From: Paracoccaceae bacterium
GTDB taxonomy: Bacteria; Pseudomonadota; Alphaproteobacteria; Rhodobacterales; Rhodobacteraceae
Length of the DNA stretch: 64,000 nt
Reading direction: 5' to 3'
Assembly: GCA_006226775.1 (NCBI GenBank)
Contig: SBGD01000073.1
Location: 1 to 64,000 of the forward strand
In this document: in pieces, positions 9,178 through 17,941 of the stretch
Position numbering within the stretch: the first letter of the stretch is position 1
Layout: every line of letters begins with the position of its first letter
Notes under the pieces: model-generated
Seen by the model: the letters and a program-made list of their open reading frames with translations, nothing else
Databases searched by the model: none
What the model was told of the DNA's origin: nothing
Made by a program: the position numbers and the translations under genes

Positions 9178-9605
9178 TCCACAGAGGTTTCGGATTCGGG
9201 TTCGGGTGTCGTATCGACCGTCGCTGTCCCGTTTTCCGGGTCCGCGTCCGATCCATCCGCTTTTTTTTTGCCGTCGCCCTCAAGAATGACCGGGAAAAAG
9301 GTCACCCCGACCAGCCGCCGCGCGGTTTCCCGCAGCGCCCGGTTTTGTTCCGGGCCGAGGTCAGCAATCAGCTCGTCGGCGGCACGGTCCGACATGCCGC
9401 CGCCGACCAGCCCTAACGCCACGATGTCGCGCACGCAGCGGACCTGCGGCCCTGGCCCGCGTCCGACCAACTGGTCGAACAGATCGAAGAGGCCCAGCGG
9501 CGCATACTGGTCCTCGAAACGCTCGATCTCGCCGTTGCGCAGCTTGAGCGGGCGCTCCTGCCCGCCCACCGTGTCGCGGAACACGCCGGTCTTTGCGATG
9601 GCCAT
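9174..9605 (-). CDS. Tail assembly chaperone (gpG-like)
   Basis: 143 residues. The gene lies between the tail tube and tape measure genes, the fixed place of tail assembly chaperones. The N-terminal 100 residues are compact (VFRDTVGGQERPLKLRNGEI at the start) and resemble gene transfer agent gp10-type chaperones. The C-terminal 30 residues after three lysines encoded by nine A's are acidic and low in complexity, suggesting a tail made when the ribosome does not shift frame. The protein should coat the tape measure before the tube polymerises. The start overlaps the tail tube stop as TGATG. Confidence 0.78.
   Translation of the reverse strand: MAIAKTGVFRDTVGGQERPLKLRNGEIERFEDQYAPLGLFDLFDQLVGRGPGPQVRCVRDIVALGLVGGGMSDRAADELIADLGPEQNRALRETARRLVGVTFFPVILEGDGKKKADGSDADPENGTATVDTTPEPESETSVE
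9261..9269 (-). promoter_or_regulatory. A9 slippery site for -1 ribosomal frameshift
   Basis: On the coding strand the chaperone gene reads GGC AAA AAA AAA GCG. A -1 slip on this run moves ribosomes into a frame that has no stop until 9013, adding about 82 residues that include the gpT-like motif. The only other stop nearby is the frame-0 TGA at 9174-9176. Tail chaperone frameshifting is conserved in many long-tailed phages; that it happens here is inference. Confidence 0.7.
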
Positions 9606-10033
9606 CAGGATTCTTCGGTGAAGGTGGGAGCGCCAACAGACGTCATGGAGATCGCATAGTTGATGTCACCCTCCATTTCCGCACCGATCTCGTTGGCTTC
9701 GACCCCGAAAGCACCCGCGAATGTACCGAGCCCCGGAACAATGACCTGAAAATTTGCCACTGCGTCCGCGGCCATGGCCACGGCAATCAGCCGCTTTTCC
9801 GCGTCTTCGTCTTCCAGAAGGCCATCACCGCTGAAACTTATCGACTTGATGCCCGTCCGCGCGCTGCGCCACAGCGCGCCCGCTTCCGCCCCGCAAGCTG
9901 CGGTCGTGTTATCATAGAAATTGTTGTTGATCGTGAGGCCCTTGGTGGTCAGACCGCACAACGTGGAAAAGGCTTCGCTCGATTCGCCGTCACCGATCTT
10001 GATCAGGTAGGTCCGACCCGGTTGTTTCGCCAT
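9605..10033 (-). CDS. Major tail tube protein
   Basis: 142 residues beginning MAKQPGRTYLIKIGDGESS, with a segment CGLTTKGLTINNNFYDNTT typical of TP901-1-like and gene transfer agent tail tube proteins. The protein is largely beta strand and ends SMTSVGAPTFTEES. Monomers of this family stack as hexamer rings around the tape measure to build the non-contractile tail. It follows the tail terminator gene and precedes the chaperone, the standard siphovirus order. A gap of about 50 bases upstream holds the ribosome site. Confidence 0.88.
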   Translation of the reverse strand: MAKQPGRTYLIKIGDGESSEAFSTLCGLTTKGLTINNNFYDNTTAACGAEAGALWRSARTGIKSISFSGDGLLEDEDAEKRLIAVAMAADAVANFQVIVPGLGTFAGAFGVEANEIGAEMEGDINYAISMTSVGAPTFTEES

Positions 10034-10085
10034 GTCTCATCTCCGTTGATGTCCCGCCGTCAAAAGGAATGCAGCGCCCCCGGCG

Positions 10086-10502
10086 TCAGGGCGCCTCATC
10101 AAGCACGACCTCGAACAGCGCGTTCGATTGCTTGCTGCGTTCGGTCCTGCCCGGCCCGGTGGACTCGGTCAGGAAGTGCAGACGCGACACGATCAGGCCG
10201 GTGACACTCAGCGCGGCCTCGTTTTCGTTCAGCGCCGCGATCACCGCCGCCCCAATGCGCGCCGCCTCGACCCGCCCTTGTTGCGGGCGGGAATGCGACT
10301 CGATGGCAAAGGTGGCCAGCCAGGCGCGGCAGCCGGTCGTGCGATAGGGCTGCACCTCGATGGTGCCGATCCGCACGTAGGGATGCGTCGGCCTGGCCTT
10401 CGGCTCATCCCAGACCCGACCAGCGACAAGGGCGGCAACCCCGGAATCGGCCTTGAGCGCCGCGACCAGACCGCGCTGCAACTGATAGGCAACGTCGACC
10501 AT
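10086..10502 (-). CDS. Tail terminator / completion protein (DUF3168)
   Basis: 138 residues with the DUF3168 layout: an N-terminal helix (YQLQRGLVAALKADSGVAAL), then VAGRVWDEPKARPTHPYVRIG and a central His/Arg-rich strand region. DUF3168 proteins form a ring that ends tail tube growth and joins tail to head. The one-base overlap with the HK97 gp10-type gene upstream indicates coupled translation. Confidence 0.85.
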   Translation of the reverse strand: MVDVAYQLQRGLVAALKADSGVAALVAGRVWDEPKARPTHPYVRIGTIEVQPYRTTGCRAWLATFAIESHSRPQQGRVEAARIGAAVIAALNENEAALSVTGLIVSRLHFLTESTGPGRTERSKQSNALFEVVLDEAP

Positions 10503-10846
10503 CAGCCGAACACCCGCTTGACGGCCTTGTTGACCGCACGCCTTACCCGGCCCTTGTGCCGCTTGGAAAAGGCCTTGAGCACCGGGTTGATATAGGGCCG
10601 CGGCCCCCGGTCACCCTCGGTCACCTTCGCCTTGCTCCCCATGTCGACCAGGTATCCGCCATCGGCCAGCTTACGCCCCTTGATCTCGGCCCGCGTGGCG
10701 CCATCGCCCGGGTGCAGCACCCTTGCCCCTCGCGCCAGGTCATCGCCGTTCTTTTCGATCGCGCGCTCGACTTCTGTTTCCACCGCGCGCGTCAGTTGCG
10801 TCATCTTGCGACGGACCCGATCCGCACCCTTGACATAGCGACTCAC
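10502..10846 (-). CDS. HK97 gp10-like neck protein
   Basis: 114 residues, basic at both ends. An N-terminal helix (MTQLTRAVETEVERAIEKNG) is followed by GARVLHPGDGATRAEIKG and a closing basic helix with RPYINPVLKAFSKRHKGRV. This is the pattern of the HK97 gp10 family, found between the head closure protein and the tail terminator. The family is part of the head-tail junction. It overlaps the upstream gene by four bases. Confidence 0.82.
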   Translation of the reverse strand: MSRYVKGADRVRRKMTQLTRAVETEVERAIEKNGDDLARGARVLHPGDGATRAEIKGRKLADGGYLVDMGSKAKVTEGDRGPRPYINPVLKAFSKRHKGRVRRAVNKAVKRVFG

Positions 10847-11172
10847 GGCGCGCCCCCGGCCTCGCAGGCGATGACAAGCAACCCGGCCTTGCGGTCACGG
10901 GCCACCGACAGGATCCGCCAGGGCTCGCCGCGCGCATAGGCCCGGTGATCTGTCGTGATCTGCACGGTGTTCAGGTTGCGCCGCACGCGGATCGTGCAGG
11001 CGCGTGTCGCCAGCATCCGGCCGCCTTCGGGCGTCTCGGCTCCCGCGCGTTCCTCGATGTCGGCATAGGCCTCGCACAGTTCTTCCCAGTCACCGCTGTT
11101 CTCGTTTCCCGCACCGTCATCGACGGCGGCCCGGGCATCGAAGCGGACCCGCTCATGCAGAAGCACGCCCAT
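10843..11172 (-). CDS. Head-tail adaptor / head closure protein
   Basis: 109 residues. It opens with a beta strand (LLHERVRFDARAAVDDGAGN), followed by WEELCEAYADIEERAGAE and then RRNLNTVQITTDHRAYARGE, a layout typical of SPP1 gp16-like head closure proteins (small beta barrels that seal the connector after packaging). Position between the connector gene and the gp10-like gene agrees. Only three bases separate it from the upstream stop. Confidence 0.82.
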   Translation of the reverse strand: MGVLLHERVRFDARAAVDDGAGNENSGDWEELCEAYADIEERAGAETPEGGRMLATRACTIRVRRNLNTVQITTDHRAYARGEPWRILSVARDRKAGLLVIACEAGGAP

Positions 11173-11175
11173 GTC

Positions 11176-11766
11176 TCAGGCCTCGCAGAAGGTGAAAGGG
11201 CGGCGATACCGCACCTGTTTGATCAGCCGCAGCGCGCCGAAGGCCAGTTGCGGCATGGCGTCGTGTTCGCCGACGCTGACCCCATCTATGAACCATTGCT
11301 TGGCCACCATGATGATCGCGCGCTTGAGCGTCTTTGTCTCCGGGCTGCCCGCAACCGCGCCTATCGTGGCCTGGATGCGCAGCGTATCCGCCTCGACGTC
11401 GAACCCGTCCCAATCGCTGGGCAACAGCAGCTGCGGCTCATCCGACCCGCGCACGATCCGCACCCCGGTCAAGTCCGGCACGGCGGCATCGCCGGTGTCG
11501 GTTTCGAACAGGGTGAGGTCATCCAGCGCAGTGACCGGAAGACACGGGAAATACCAGCGCCGCCAGCCGGGAAAGGGCACCGTGAATTCATAGGCGCCGG
11601 GTGCCAGCGGGCGACCCGTTGCGGTCTCAACTGCCTCCTGCGCGGCTTGCAGGAGCGCGTCGATCTCGGTGTCATCGGACAGGTCACCCTCGAGAACAGC
11701 GGTGGCACGGCGATACTCCGCCGCGCTGACCGCCTGAACCTTGTCCGTATCGCCGATATACCGCAT
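11176..11766 (-). CDS. Head-tail connector protein (phiE125 gp8 type)
   Basis: 196 residues. The N-terminal part resembles the gp6-like connector fold (EIDALLQAAQEAVETATGRP), followed by a beta-rich insert and a C-terminal helix (TLKRAIIMVAKQWFIDGV). This matches the phiE125 gp8 family, which forms the adaptor ring under the portal. It lies after the capsid genes and before the head closure gene, as expected. Confidence 0.82.
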   Translation of the reverse strand: MRYIGDTDKVQAVSAAEYRRATAVLEGDLSDDTEIDALLQAAQEAVETATGRPLAPGAYEFTVPFPGWRRWYFPCLPVTALDDLTLFETDTGDAAVPDLTGVRIVRGSDEPQLLLPSDWDGFDVEADTLRIQATIGAVAGSPETKTLKRAIIMVAKQWFIDGVSVGEHDAMPQLAFGALRLIKQVRYRRPFTFCEA

Positions 11767-11781
11767 CGGGACGCCCTCGCC

Positions 11782-12084
11782 TTACTTGCGCTTGCCTTGC
11801 ACCGGCGGTTCGCCGGAACTGGCCACGGATTTCGATGCACCCGATTTCGATGCGCCATCGTCGCCCTCGGTCTTGATGTCGGATGCCGGGTCACCCTTGC
11901 CGGCACCCGAGGCGCCATCGTCGCCATCGGGCTCGACAGACGCCACACGCGCGCGCGGTGAATCGGGATCAACCGCAACCGGATCGTCACCCGCCATGAG
12001 CTGGGCGGCGATCTCATCGACGAAACTGGCGCGCTCACCCCGCTGGTACTGGCGCCAGTTCTTCACGAAACGAACGTTCTTCAT
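11782..12084 (-). CDS. Small phage protein with low-complexity acidic tail
   Basis: 100 residues. The first 45 (MKNVRFVKNWRQYQRGERA onward) look folded; the rest is made of Gly, Asp, Ser, Ala and Lys, with EPDGDDGASGAGKGD followed by a similar EGDDGASKSGASKS. Small genes of this type are common after capsid genes in alphaproteobacterial phages. No function can be assigned. The start overlaps the preceding stop by four bases. Confidence 0.6.
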   Translation of the reverse strand: MKNVRFVKNWRQYQRGERASFVDEIAAQLMAGDDPVAVDPDSPRARVASVEPDGDDGASGAGKGDPASDIKTEGDDGASKSGASKSVASSGEPPVQGKRK

Positions 12085-12536
12085 TGCGGCAGCCTTTCTG
12101 CACCGCCAAACACCATGATGCCCGAAATGGCGGCGGTGTCAGTGGCGCCACGGCTGAGGTCCGGCGTCACATCCGGGCGGATGTAGCGACCGGCCCCACC
12201 GATGAAGAGGTCGATCTCGACACAACCGGTCACGGTGCCGCCGCCGCTCGGCCCGGTCGCGGCCACGACAGAGCCGGTGGTCAACTCCGCCTCATCCCCG
12301 AGGTCGGATTCAGCACCATCGTTGATGGTGTAGCTGATCGTCAGGGTTTCATCTTCGTCCAACGCCGCGGTGAACGGGATGGCCAGAACCGCCGATTGCG
12401 GCGTGCCGATGGCATAGCGGTCGATGATCGAACCCGTCACCTCGGTATTGTCGCCAGAACCCGCTGCCGTCAGCGCGGTATTGGCAATGGCGCGGACGCA
12501 GGAAATCAGTGCGCCGATGTCGCGAATCTGTTGCAT
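12081..12536 (-). CDS. Putative capsid-associated (decoration-type) protein
   Basis: 151 residues, predicted mostly beta with several Thr/Gly-rich strands (LTISYTINDGAESDLGDEA). It lies directly downstream of the major capsid gene, where decoration or minor head proteins are often encoded. No family was recognised, so the role is inferred from position only. A 74-base gap separates it from the capsid stop. Confidence 0.5.
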   Translation of the reverse strand: MQQIRDIGALISCVRAIANTALTAAGSGDNTEVTGSIIDRYAIGTPQSAVLAIPFTAALDEDETLTISYTINDGAESDLGDEAELTTGSVVAATGPSGGGTVTGCVEIDLFIGGAGRYIRPDVTPDLSRGATDTAAISGIMVFGGAERLPQ

Positions 12537-12610
12537 TGTCTTGCTCCTTTGGATGGCCCCGGCCGCCGCGTGACGTCCGGAGGAATGCGTGGGATGTCAG
12601 GGCGGCCGCG

Positions 12611-13951
12611 TTACGCGGTCGGGTTCCAGGTCACACCGGTCAGGATCGCCAGACCGGCAAGCTGCCGGAGACCCAGATCGTGCTGCAGGATCATGCGCAT
12701 CAGCGTCTCGTCGCGCGAGAACGCAGATTGCATCGTGCCGTTGCTGTCCTTGTAGGCCGCCTCGGACGACATCGCGATGTTGATGCCGTTGGTCTCGCCG
12801 ACAACCACGTGACGCGGGTTGACCAGCATCACTTCGGACTCGTCGCCACCGGACCCGAGGTTGTCGGGGATCTCGGTGGTGACGTGGTACGGCTTGCCGC
12901 GCAAACGACCATCGGCCATTTCCGGATAGGCCTTGTTGCCGTTGCCGTCGCGCAAGTTCATCAGGTAGATTTCCGTGCGCGGCGACAGGATCCAGTGCGC
13001 TTCCGATACGTTGACGTTCTGGTTCTTCAGGGCCAGCTCCAACCGGCCCAGGTCGTTGTCGACCTTCTGCAGGGTCGGCGTGGCGGTCATCGTCAGGATG
13101 TTCAGAGTTTCCAGCGCCGTTCCGACAAGCTGATAGCGAAGGCCCTTCGGTGCGAAGTCGGTGCCCGAACCGCGCAGGAAGTAGCGGTCGACATGCACGC
13201 CGGCATCCGCCAGCGCATCGTCACGCACCATGCGGTCTGCGGCGGTCGAGGCCATGGTGATCAGGTCGTTCGAAATCGGGATGATGCCGCTCATCTTCTT
13301 GGCCGACAGCTTCATCTGGCCATAGGTGTAGCCGGTGACGCCGATATCGTCATTCTCCCCGGTATAGGAGAAGGTCGCGCCGGTGGCGCGCCGGTTCTGA
13401 GTGAAGTTGCCGTTGGGCATCGGGATAAACCGCGGCCCCATCGCCATGACAACCGCCTGCGGACGCAGAAGCTCGATCACTTCGGTGGCCACGTCTTCGG
13501 GCACCAGGACACCACCCGCTTCCGAGTTGGTCACGTTCTGCGAGGCAAAGAGACCGGACTGGCCGTTCTCTGCCGCGATCTCGCGCGCCATGCGCGGGTT
13601 GCCACCTGCAGCGGCAAGGGTGCGCAACATCGCACCGAAGCGCAGGCCGGGTTCCTTGGCCTGCGCCGGGGCACCGCCCTGCTGCTGGCGGCCCTCATCG
13701 CCATCAACCTCGGACTGCGCGGCCTGCGCTTCAGCCGACTCGATCTCTTCGGCGCGCTTCACCTGTTTGTCGAACTTGGCATGCTCGGCCTTGGCCGCGT
13801 CAAAAGCCGCCTGTGCTTCGGCCAGGGCCGTTGCATGCGCCTCCTGATCGGTCACATCGGACGCGTCCTCAAGCTCGGTCAGCTTTTCTGCGGCCTTGCT
13901 CATGTTGGCCGCAGCTTCCTTCCGCTTGCGGCGCAGGTCGTTGATATCCAT
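12611..13951 (-). CDS. Major capsid protein, HK97 fold
   Basis: 446 residues from the ATG at 13951, picked because an AAGGAG ribosome site lies 9 bases upstream; the frame extends to 13990 without such a site. Residues 1-100 form a charged coiled coil, the delta domain that acts as internal scaffold and is cut off by the prohead protease. The rest follows the HK97 fold: LVPEDVATEVIELLRPQAVV (N-arm and E-loop entry), YTGENDDIGVTGYTYGQMKL, and VNPRHVVVGETNGINIAMSS near the end. The protein builds the icosahedral shell. It is followed by the decoration-type gene and preceded by the protease. Confidence 0.93.
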   Translation of the reverse strand: MDINDLRRKRKEAAANMSKAAEKLTELEDASDVTDQEAHATALAEAQAAFDAAKAEHAKFDKQVKRAEEIESAEAQAAQSEVDGDEGRQQQGGAPAQAKEPGLRFGAMLRTLAAAGGNPRMAREIAAENGQSGLFASQNVTNSEAGGVLVPEDVATEVIELLRPQAVVMAMGPRFIPMPNGNFTQNRRATGATFSYTGENDDIGVTGYTYGQMKLSAKKMSGIIPISNDLITMASTAADRMVRDDALADAGVHVDRYFLRGSGTDFAPKGLRYQLVGTALETLNILTMTATPTLQKVDNDLGRLELALKNQNVNVSEAHWILSPRTEIYLMNLRDGNGNKAYPEMADGRLRGKPYHVTTEIPDNLGSGGDESEVMLVNPRHVVVGETNGINIAMSSEAAYKDSNGTMQSAFSRDETLMRMILQHDLGLRQLAGLAILTGVTWNPTA

Positions 13952-14065
13952 GGCATTGGTCTCCTTTTCGCCAGGAACGCCGCGCGTCATGCGCAGCCGA
14001 TTTGCCCCGCCGCTTCCAGCAGGGATCGAGGAACGGGCAACGGCCCGCTTACTTTTCGGGTTTGG

Positions 14066-14968
14066 TCAGCTTTCCGCGACGGCCCTTGCCGCCTCGACCT
14101 GAGCCGCGCGGGCACGGGCCGATTTCCGGGGTTTCGGCGCGTATGCGGCGGTCAGCCGGGCCATGGCGTCGGCATAGGTTTCCAGCGTGTCGACAAGCCC
14201 CCGGCGCTGCGCTTCCGCGCCCCAGAACATCGCGGCACCCTCTGCCGGGTCACCGCTGCGCGACATGGTTTCCGGCAAATCATCAACAGCGATGCCGCGC
14301 CCGGCTGCAACGGCGGCCAGGAAATCAGCTTCAAGCGCATCAAGGTCCGCCTGCACCATCGCCGCGCCGCGTTCCGTCGCCGGATCGGGCCGCTTTGCCC
14401 CGGCATGGGCCGAAGTGATCACGAAATCGCGCCAACCATCCATGCCCGTTTCCTGCGGCGTGCTGAGCCCGGTCACCACGCCCACGGACCCGACCTCGGA
14501 ACCCGGCGTCAAAACGATGTCGCGGCACTGGCTGGCCAGCCAGTATCCCGCCGAGGCAGCCAGAGGATGCACGACGCCATGCACCGGCTTCACCTTGGCC
14601 GCGGCGGCAATTGCCTGCGCGGCACCCTGCAGCCCCAGGACGAAGCCACCCGGCGTGTCAAACACCGGAATGATCGCGGACACGTCCTCACTGCCCGCCA
14701 GAAACGCCATGGTGTCCTCAAGCCCTTGGTAGGTAGTCCACCCCAGCCAGCGTTCCAGCATGAAGGCGTTCGGATTCAGGAGCCCGCGCACCGGAACGAT
14801 GGCAACGCCCCGGTGCAAAACGAACCGTTCGCCACATTCGATGGTGACGGACATGCCGCCCGCGGCTTGTTGTTCCGTCAACACCATGTTCAGCATCGGC
14901 TGCGCACGTTCCGGCCATGCGGCCATGGCGCCGCCGCCCAAGATGGTCCCTGCCTTGATGTCACTCAT
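14066..14968 (-). CDS. S49 family (SppA/gpC-like) prohead protease
   Basis: 300 residues from the ATG at 14968, which overlaps the portal stop by 8 bases; a longer frame to 15016 would reach further into the portal gene. The ClpP-like core is seen in VFDTPGGFVLGLQGAAQAI and PLAASAGYWLASQC, where the Ser of SAGYW is the expected nucleophile; the following GSEVGSVGVVTG is the conserved strand after it. The C-terminal 20 residues are basic and Ala-rich. Phage members of this family cleave the capsid delta domain during head maturation. Gene order portal-protease-capsid agrees. Confidence 0.9.
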   Translation of the reverse strand: MSDIKAGTILGGGAMAAWPERAQPMLNMVLTEQQAAGGMSVTIECGERFVLHRGVAIVPVRGLLNPNAFMLERWLGWTTYQGLEDTMAFLAGSEDVSAIIPVFDTPGGFVLGLQGAAQAIAAAAKVKPVHGVVHPLAASAGYWLASQCRDIVLTPGSEVGSVGVVTGLSTPQETGMDGWRDFVITSAHAGAKRPDPATERGAAMVQADLDALEADFLAAVAAGRGIAVDDLPETMSRSGDPAEGAAMFWGAEAQRRGLVDTLETYADAMARLTAAYAPKPRKSARARAAQVEAARAVAES

Positions 14969-16277
14969 CGTCGTTTCCTTCCTCTTCCTCGCCACCATCA
15001 TCCGCCGCGCTTTCATTGCGGGTCATGTTCGGTGCCGGGTTCAGCCTGTCGCCGCCCTTGATTGGTTTGAGCCCCAGCTTGGCGCGACCTTCATCTGGCG
15101 CGAGGATCGGCCCGCCCACGGCCTTGGTCAGGGCCTCGTACTGATCCTTGACGGTCGGCTGCAGGAGCGCGCCGAAATCGTGCCGGAAGAACAGGCCGGA
15201 TTTGCGCTCATCCTCGGTCAGCACCGCCAGCGCCAGTTGCGCCTCGAAAAGCGAGGACCAGTGCAGCAGGCAGTCGGTCAGGTAGTCGATGGCCTGCTGC
15301 TCGCCGTTGGCCTTGACCCCGTGTTCCAGCATCTGAAGCTTCGACGGCGGCATGCGGTAGATCGCGGCAACCTGCTCCCGGTCGAACTTGCGGCTCGACA
15401 ATAGCTCCTGATCGGCGGCGCTCAGGTCGAGGCTCTTGATGTCCTCACCCGGCCCCATGACGGGGATCCCGTCCGCCTGCGGATCGGTGATCTGCGACTT
15501 GACCCGCATCGCGTTGCGTTCGCGGTCTTCATCGCTCTCATACATATCATCAAGCTTGATGACTGCCTTGGCGACCCCGCCGCTGGCCGTGCGTGCCGCC
15601 GCCCTTTGACCGGCCAGCGCCAGCCCGACGCTTTCTCCGGCCACCCGCACAGGAGACCGCCCGGTCCAGCCATCCAGTGCCGCATAACGCAAATGGGCCA
15701 TCGAGCGCGACGGCACGGTGCGCAACACCTCGGCCCCATCCTCGAACTGGTAGAACCGGGACCGGCCCGAGGACAACATCGTCGCGGTCAGGGTCTTCGG
15801 CAGTTCCAGCATGGTCAACTCGCCGCCACCGTCGCGCGGCGCATAGGCATAGCTGTTGCCGCGCAGCGCCCAGGCATAGACCAACGCATAGCGCAGCAGC
15901 TTGGCCGCGACCCCGGGCGAGGACTCGACGTTCAGCAGGTACTCTGCCGGATGGTCCCGCACCCGGTCCTCGATCCCGCCGCCGCGCCGCTGGAACAGCT
16001 TCAGCGGCACCTTGGCATGATCGCCCGCGAGGTTGTTGCAGCAGGCAAAGACGGTGGCATAGGCCTCTGCCGTCTCGGGTGCCACGCGCGGCAAAATCGG
16101 GTTGACCGCGCCTTGCGCGACAAAACCGATTTCGGTCAGCGCGCGGGACTGGCCCGCCGCGGCCTGCGCGCCACTGCTGCGCACCTCACCATGCGCCCGT
16201 CGCAGCGGCGGCTCGACCCGGTGTGCGGCCGGCGCGCCGCCACGGTCGCGGGTGATTTCCAGTCCGAACAGTTTCAT
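14961..16277 (-). CDS. HK97 family portal protein
   Basis: 438 residues. Characteristic stretches are AEAYATVFACCNNLAGDHAK, then HPAEYLLNVESSPGVAAKLL, and IYRMPPSKLQMLEHGVKANG followed by AIDYLTDCLLHWSSLFEAQL, all in the order of the HK97 phage portal family. The protein forms the dodecameric DNA channel at one capsid vertex. The last residues are a run of acidic amino acids (DDGGEEEEGNDDE). The gene overlaps TerL upstream (ATGA) and the protease downstream. Confidence 0.93.
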   Translation of the reverse strand: MKLFGLEITRDRGGAPAAHRVEPPLRRAHGEVRSSGAQAAAGQSRALTEIGFVAQGAVNPILPRVAPETAEAYATVFACCNNLAGDHAKVPLKLFQRRGGGIEDRVRDHPAEYLLNVESSPGVAAKLLRYALVYAWALRGNSYAYAPRDGGGELTMLELPKTLTATMLSSGRSRFYQFEDGAEVLRTVPSRSMAHLRYAALDGWTGRSPVRVAGESVGLALAGQRAAARTASGGVAKAVIKLDDMYESDEDRERNAMRVKSQITDPQADGIPVMGPGEDIKSLDLSAADQELLSSRKFDREQVAAIYRMPPSKLQMLEHGVKANGEQQAIDYLTDCLLHWSSLFEAQLALAVLTEDERKSGLFFRHDFGALLQPTVKDQYEALTKAVGGPILAPDEGRAKLGLKPIKGGDRLNPAPNMTRNESAADDGGEEEEGNDDE

Positions 16278-17941
16278 ACGATCAGGATTTCCCTTGCCTT
16301 GCGCTTCTGTTCCCCGAACTCGGCACGTCCCAGCGCCATGATCGCCGCGACCGCCGCATCGATGCGACCAACCGACTTTTTCTTGTTCGGCTTGACGTTT
16401 TCCGCTGCGTCCTCATCCAGCATGATGTTGCTGACCGCCCATGCCAGCACCGGGTTGCCGCCATGGCGGATCCGGTTCTTCATCACGCATTCCTCGAACC
16501 GCTTGGTCGGAACGGACATCGACACGTAGCCCTGCCCGTGTTCGACAACCAGAAGCCGCATCTTTTCCAGAGCGTCCCGGATGTTCTTCATGCCGTACCG
16601 GTCATAGGCGACTTCCTGCACATCGAACTTCGACTTGATCCACTTCATCCGCTCGATGATCTGCTCTTCATCGATCACGCCGCCCCGGTGGACCTCGAGC
16701 CAGCCTTCATCGCGCCACTGCACGAACTCGCGTTTTTCGGTCTGCGCCCGGACAATGAACCCCTTGGGCCCCTCCGGCAGGAAGGTATAGACGATCAGGT
16801 AGATCAGTCCGTTCATCGGAACTGCCACCGCGATTGCTGTGGTGTCGGTTGTCCGCGACAGGTCGATCCCAACCCAGGCCTTTCGGCCATAAAGCATTGC
16901 CGGGTCGAACGGCTCGGACGCCGCGCCACGGTCCCAGATATCGCGTCCGATCCAGCTTTGCGCGCCTTCGGTCCAGAGGTTCAGGTGCAGCCGACGAAAG
17001 TTCGGCATCTGGCCCTGTATGACCAGCGCCTTTTCATAGATGCGCGCGAAATCCTCTTTCTGGAACGACACGCCCAAGTTCGGGTTGCCCATCGCCCAGG
17101 CGGCAGGGTCGCTCGGGTCGCAATCCTCTGGCGGTTCCGCCACATAGGCGAAGAACCCATCGTCCTGTACGTCTCCGCGCAGAACCTTTTCCGAATAGGT
17201 GCGTGTCTCGCCACAGATCGACGCGCGGTCGGCGCCTGCCGTGGTGATCGCCCAGTCGATCGGTTGCGAGCGCGCCAGCATCGAGTTGACGACGATCTCG
17301 GCCAGTTCCCGGTCGGTCCAGCGGTGAACCTCATCGCGGGCGGCGAAATGCGGGTTGATGCCGTCTGCCGAATTGCCGTCGCGACTGAGACAGGCAATCG
17401 CGCCCTCGGTCCTGTCACAGGTGATCGAGGCCTGCCAGACCTTCATGAATTGCGACAGCGCAGGAGAGGCCCGCACCATGCGCTTGAGTTCCTTGAACAG
17501 CAGGCCCGCCTGATCGCGCGTGGTGGCCGCGCAATAGCCCTGCGGTGCAGCCTCGCCGTCGAAGAGCTGAGTGAACAGCATCGGCACCGCTGTATCGGTG
17601 GTCTTGCCGTTCTTCTTCCCGACCTGGTGATAGGTCGATTTGAACCGGCGCTTGCCGGTCTCAACGTGCTTCCAGCCAAAGACCGACCCGTGCCGAAACT
17701 GCTGCCACGGTTCGAGGTGCAGCGGCGTTCCGGCCATCTCGCCGGTCGTGTGCTGAATCAGCCCCGCGAAGTTCAGGATCGCACTGGCAGAGCGGCAATC
17801 GAAATAGAGCCCCCGGTCGGCGCCGGTCTCGAGGTCCAGCAGGTGCCGCTCGCAGGCGAGCCGCACCAGCTCGCCCGCCACGACCTTGCCCTCGATGACA
17901 TCCGTCGCGTATCGCGAAACCGGGTGGTCAATTGGATCCAT
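16274..17941 (-). CDS. terL: Terminase large subunit
   Basis: 555 residues. The ATPase half carries a Walker A-like loop at about residues 107-114 (VGKKNGKT) and an acidic motif in NPHFAARDEVHRW that fits Walker B. The nuclease half includes AWVGIDLSRTTDTTAIAVAV, whose Asp is the expected metal ligand, and later VQEVAYDRYG. This is the HK97/Terminase_1 class. The enzyme cuts concatemeric DNA and pumps it through the portal. It overlaps TerS by 14 bases. Confidence 0.95.
   Translation of the reverse strand: MDPIDHPVSRYATDVIEGKVVAGELVRLACERHLLDLETGADRGLYFDCRSASAILNFAGLIQHTTGEMAGTPLHLEPWQQFRHGSVFGWKHVETGKRRFKSTYHQVGKKNGKTTDTAVPMLFTQLFDGEAAPQGYCAATTRDQAGLLFKELKRMVRASPALSQFMKVWQASITCDRTEGAIACLSRDGNSADGINPHFAARDEVHRWTDRELAEIVVNSMLARSQPIDWAITTAGADRASICGETRTYSEKVLRGDVQDDGFFAYVAEPPEDCDPSDPAAWAMGNPNLGVSFQKEDFARIYEKALVIQGQMPNFRRLHLNLWTEGAQSWIGRDIWDRGAASEPFDPAMLYGRKAWVGIDLSRTTDTTAIAVAVPMNGLIYLIVYTFLPEGPKGFIVRAQTEKREFVQWRDEGWLEVHRGGVIDEEQIIERMKWIKSKFDVQEVAYDRYGMKNIRDALEKMRLLVVEHGQGYVSMSVPTKRFEECVMKNRIRHGGNPVLAWAVSNIMLDEDAAENVKPNKKKSVGRIDAAVAAIMALGRAEFGEQKRKAREILIV

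Noticed and set aside
12509..15061. Very long open frame on the plus strand opposite capsid, protease and portal genes
   Set aside because: In GC-rich DNA the antisense frame of a real gene is often open. The product is rich in His, Arg and Gly with no family likeness, and the minus-strand genes are certain.
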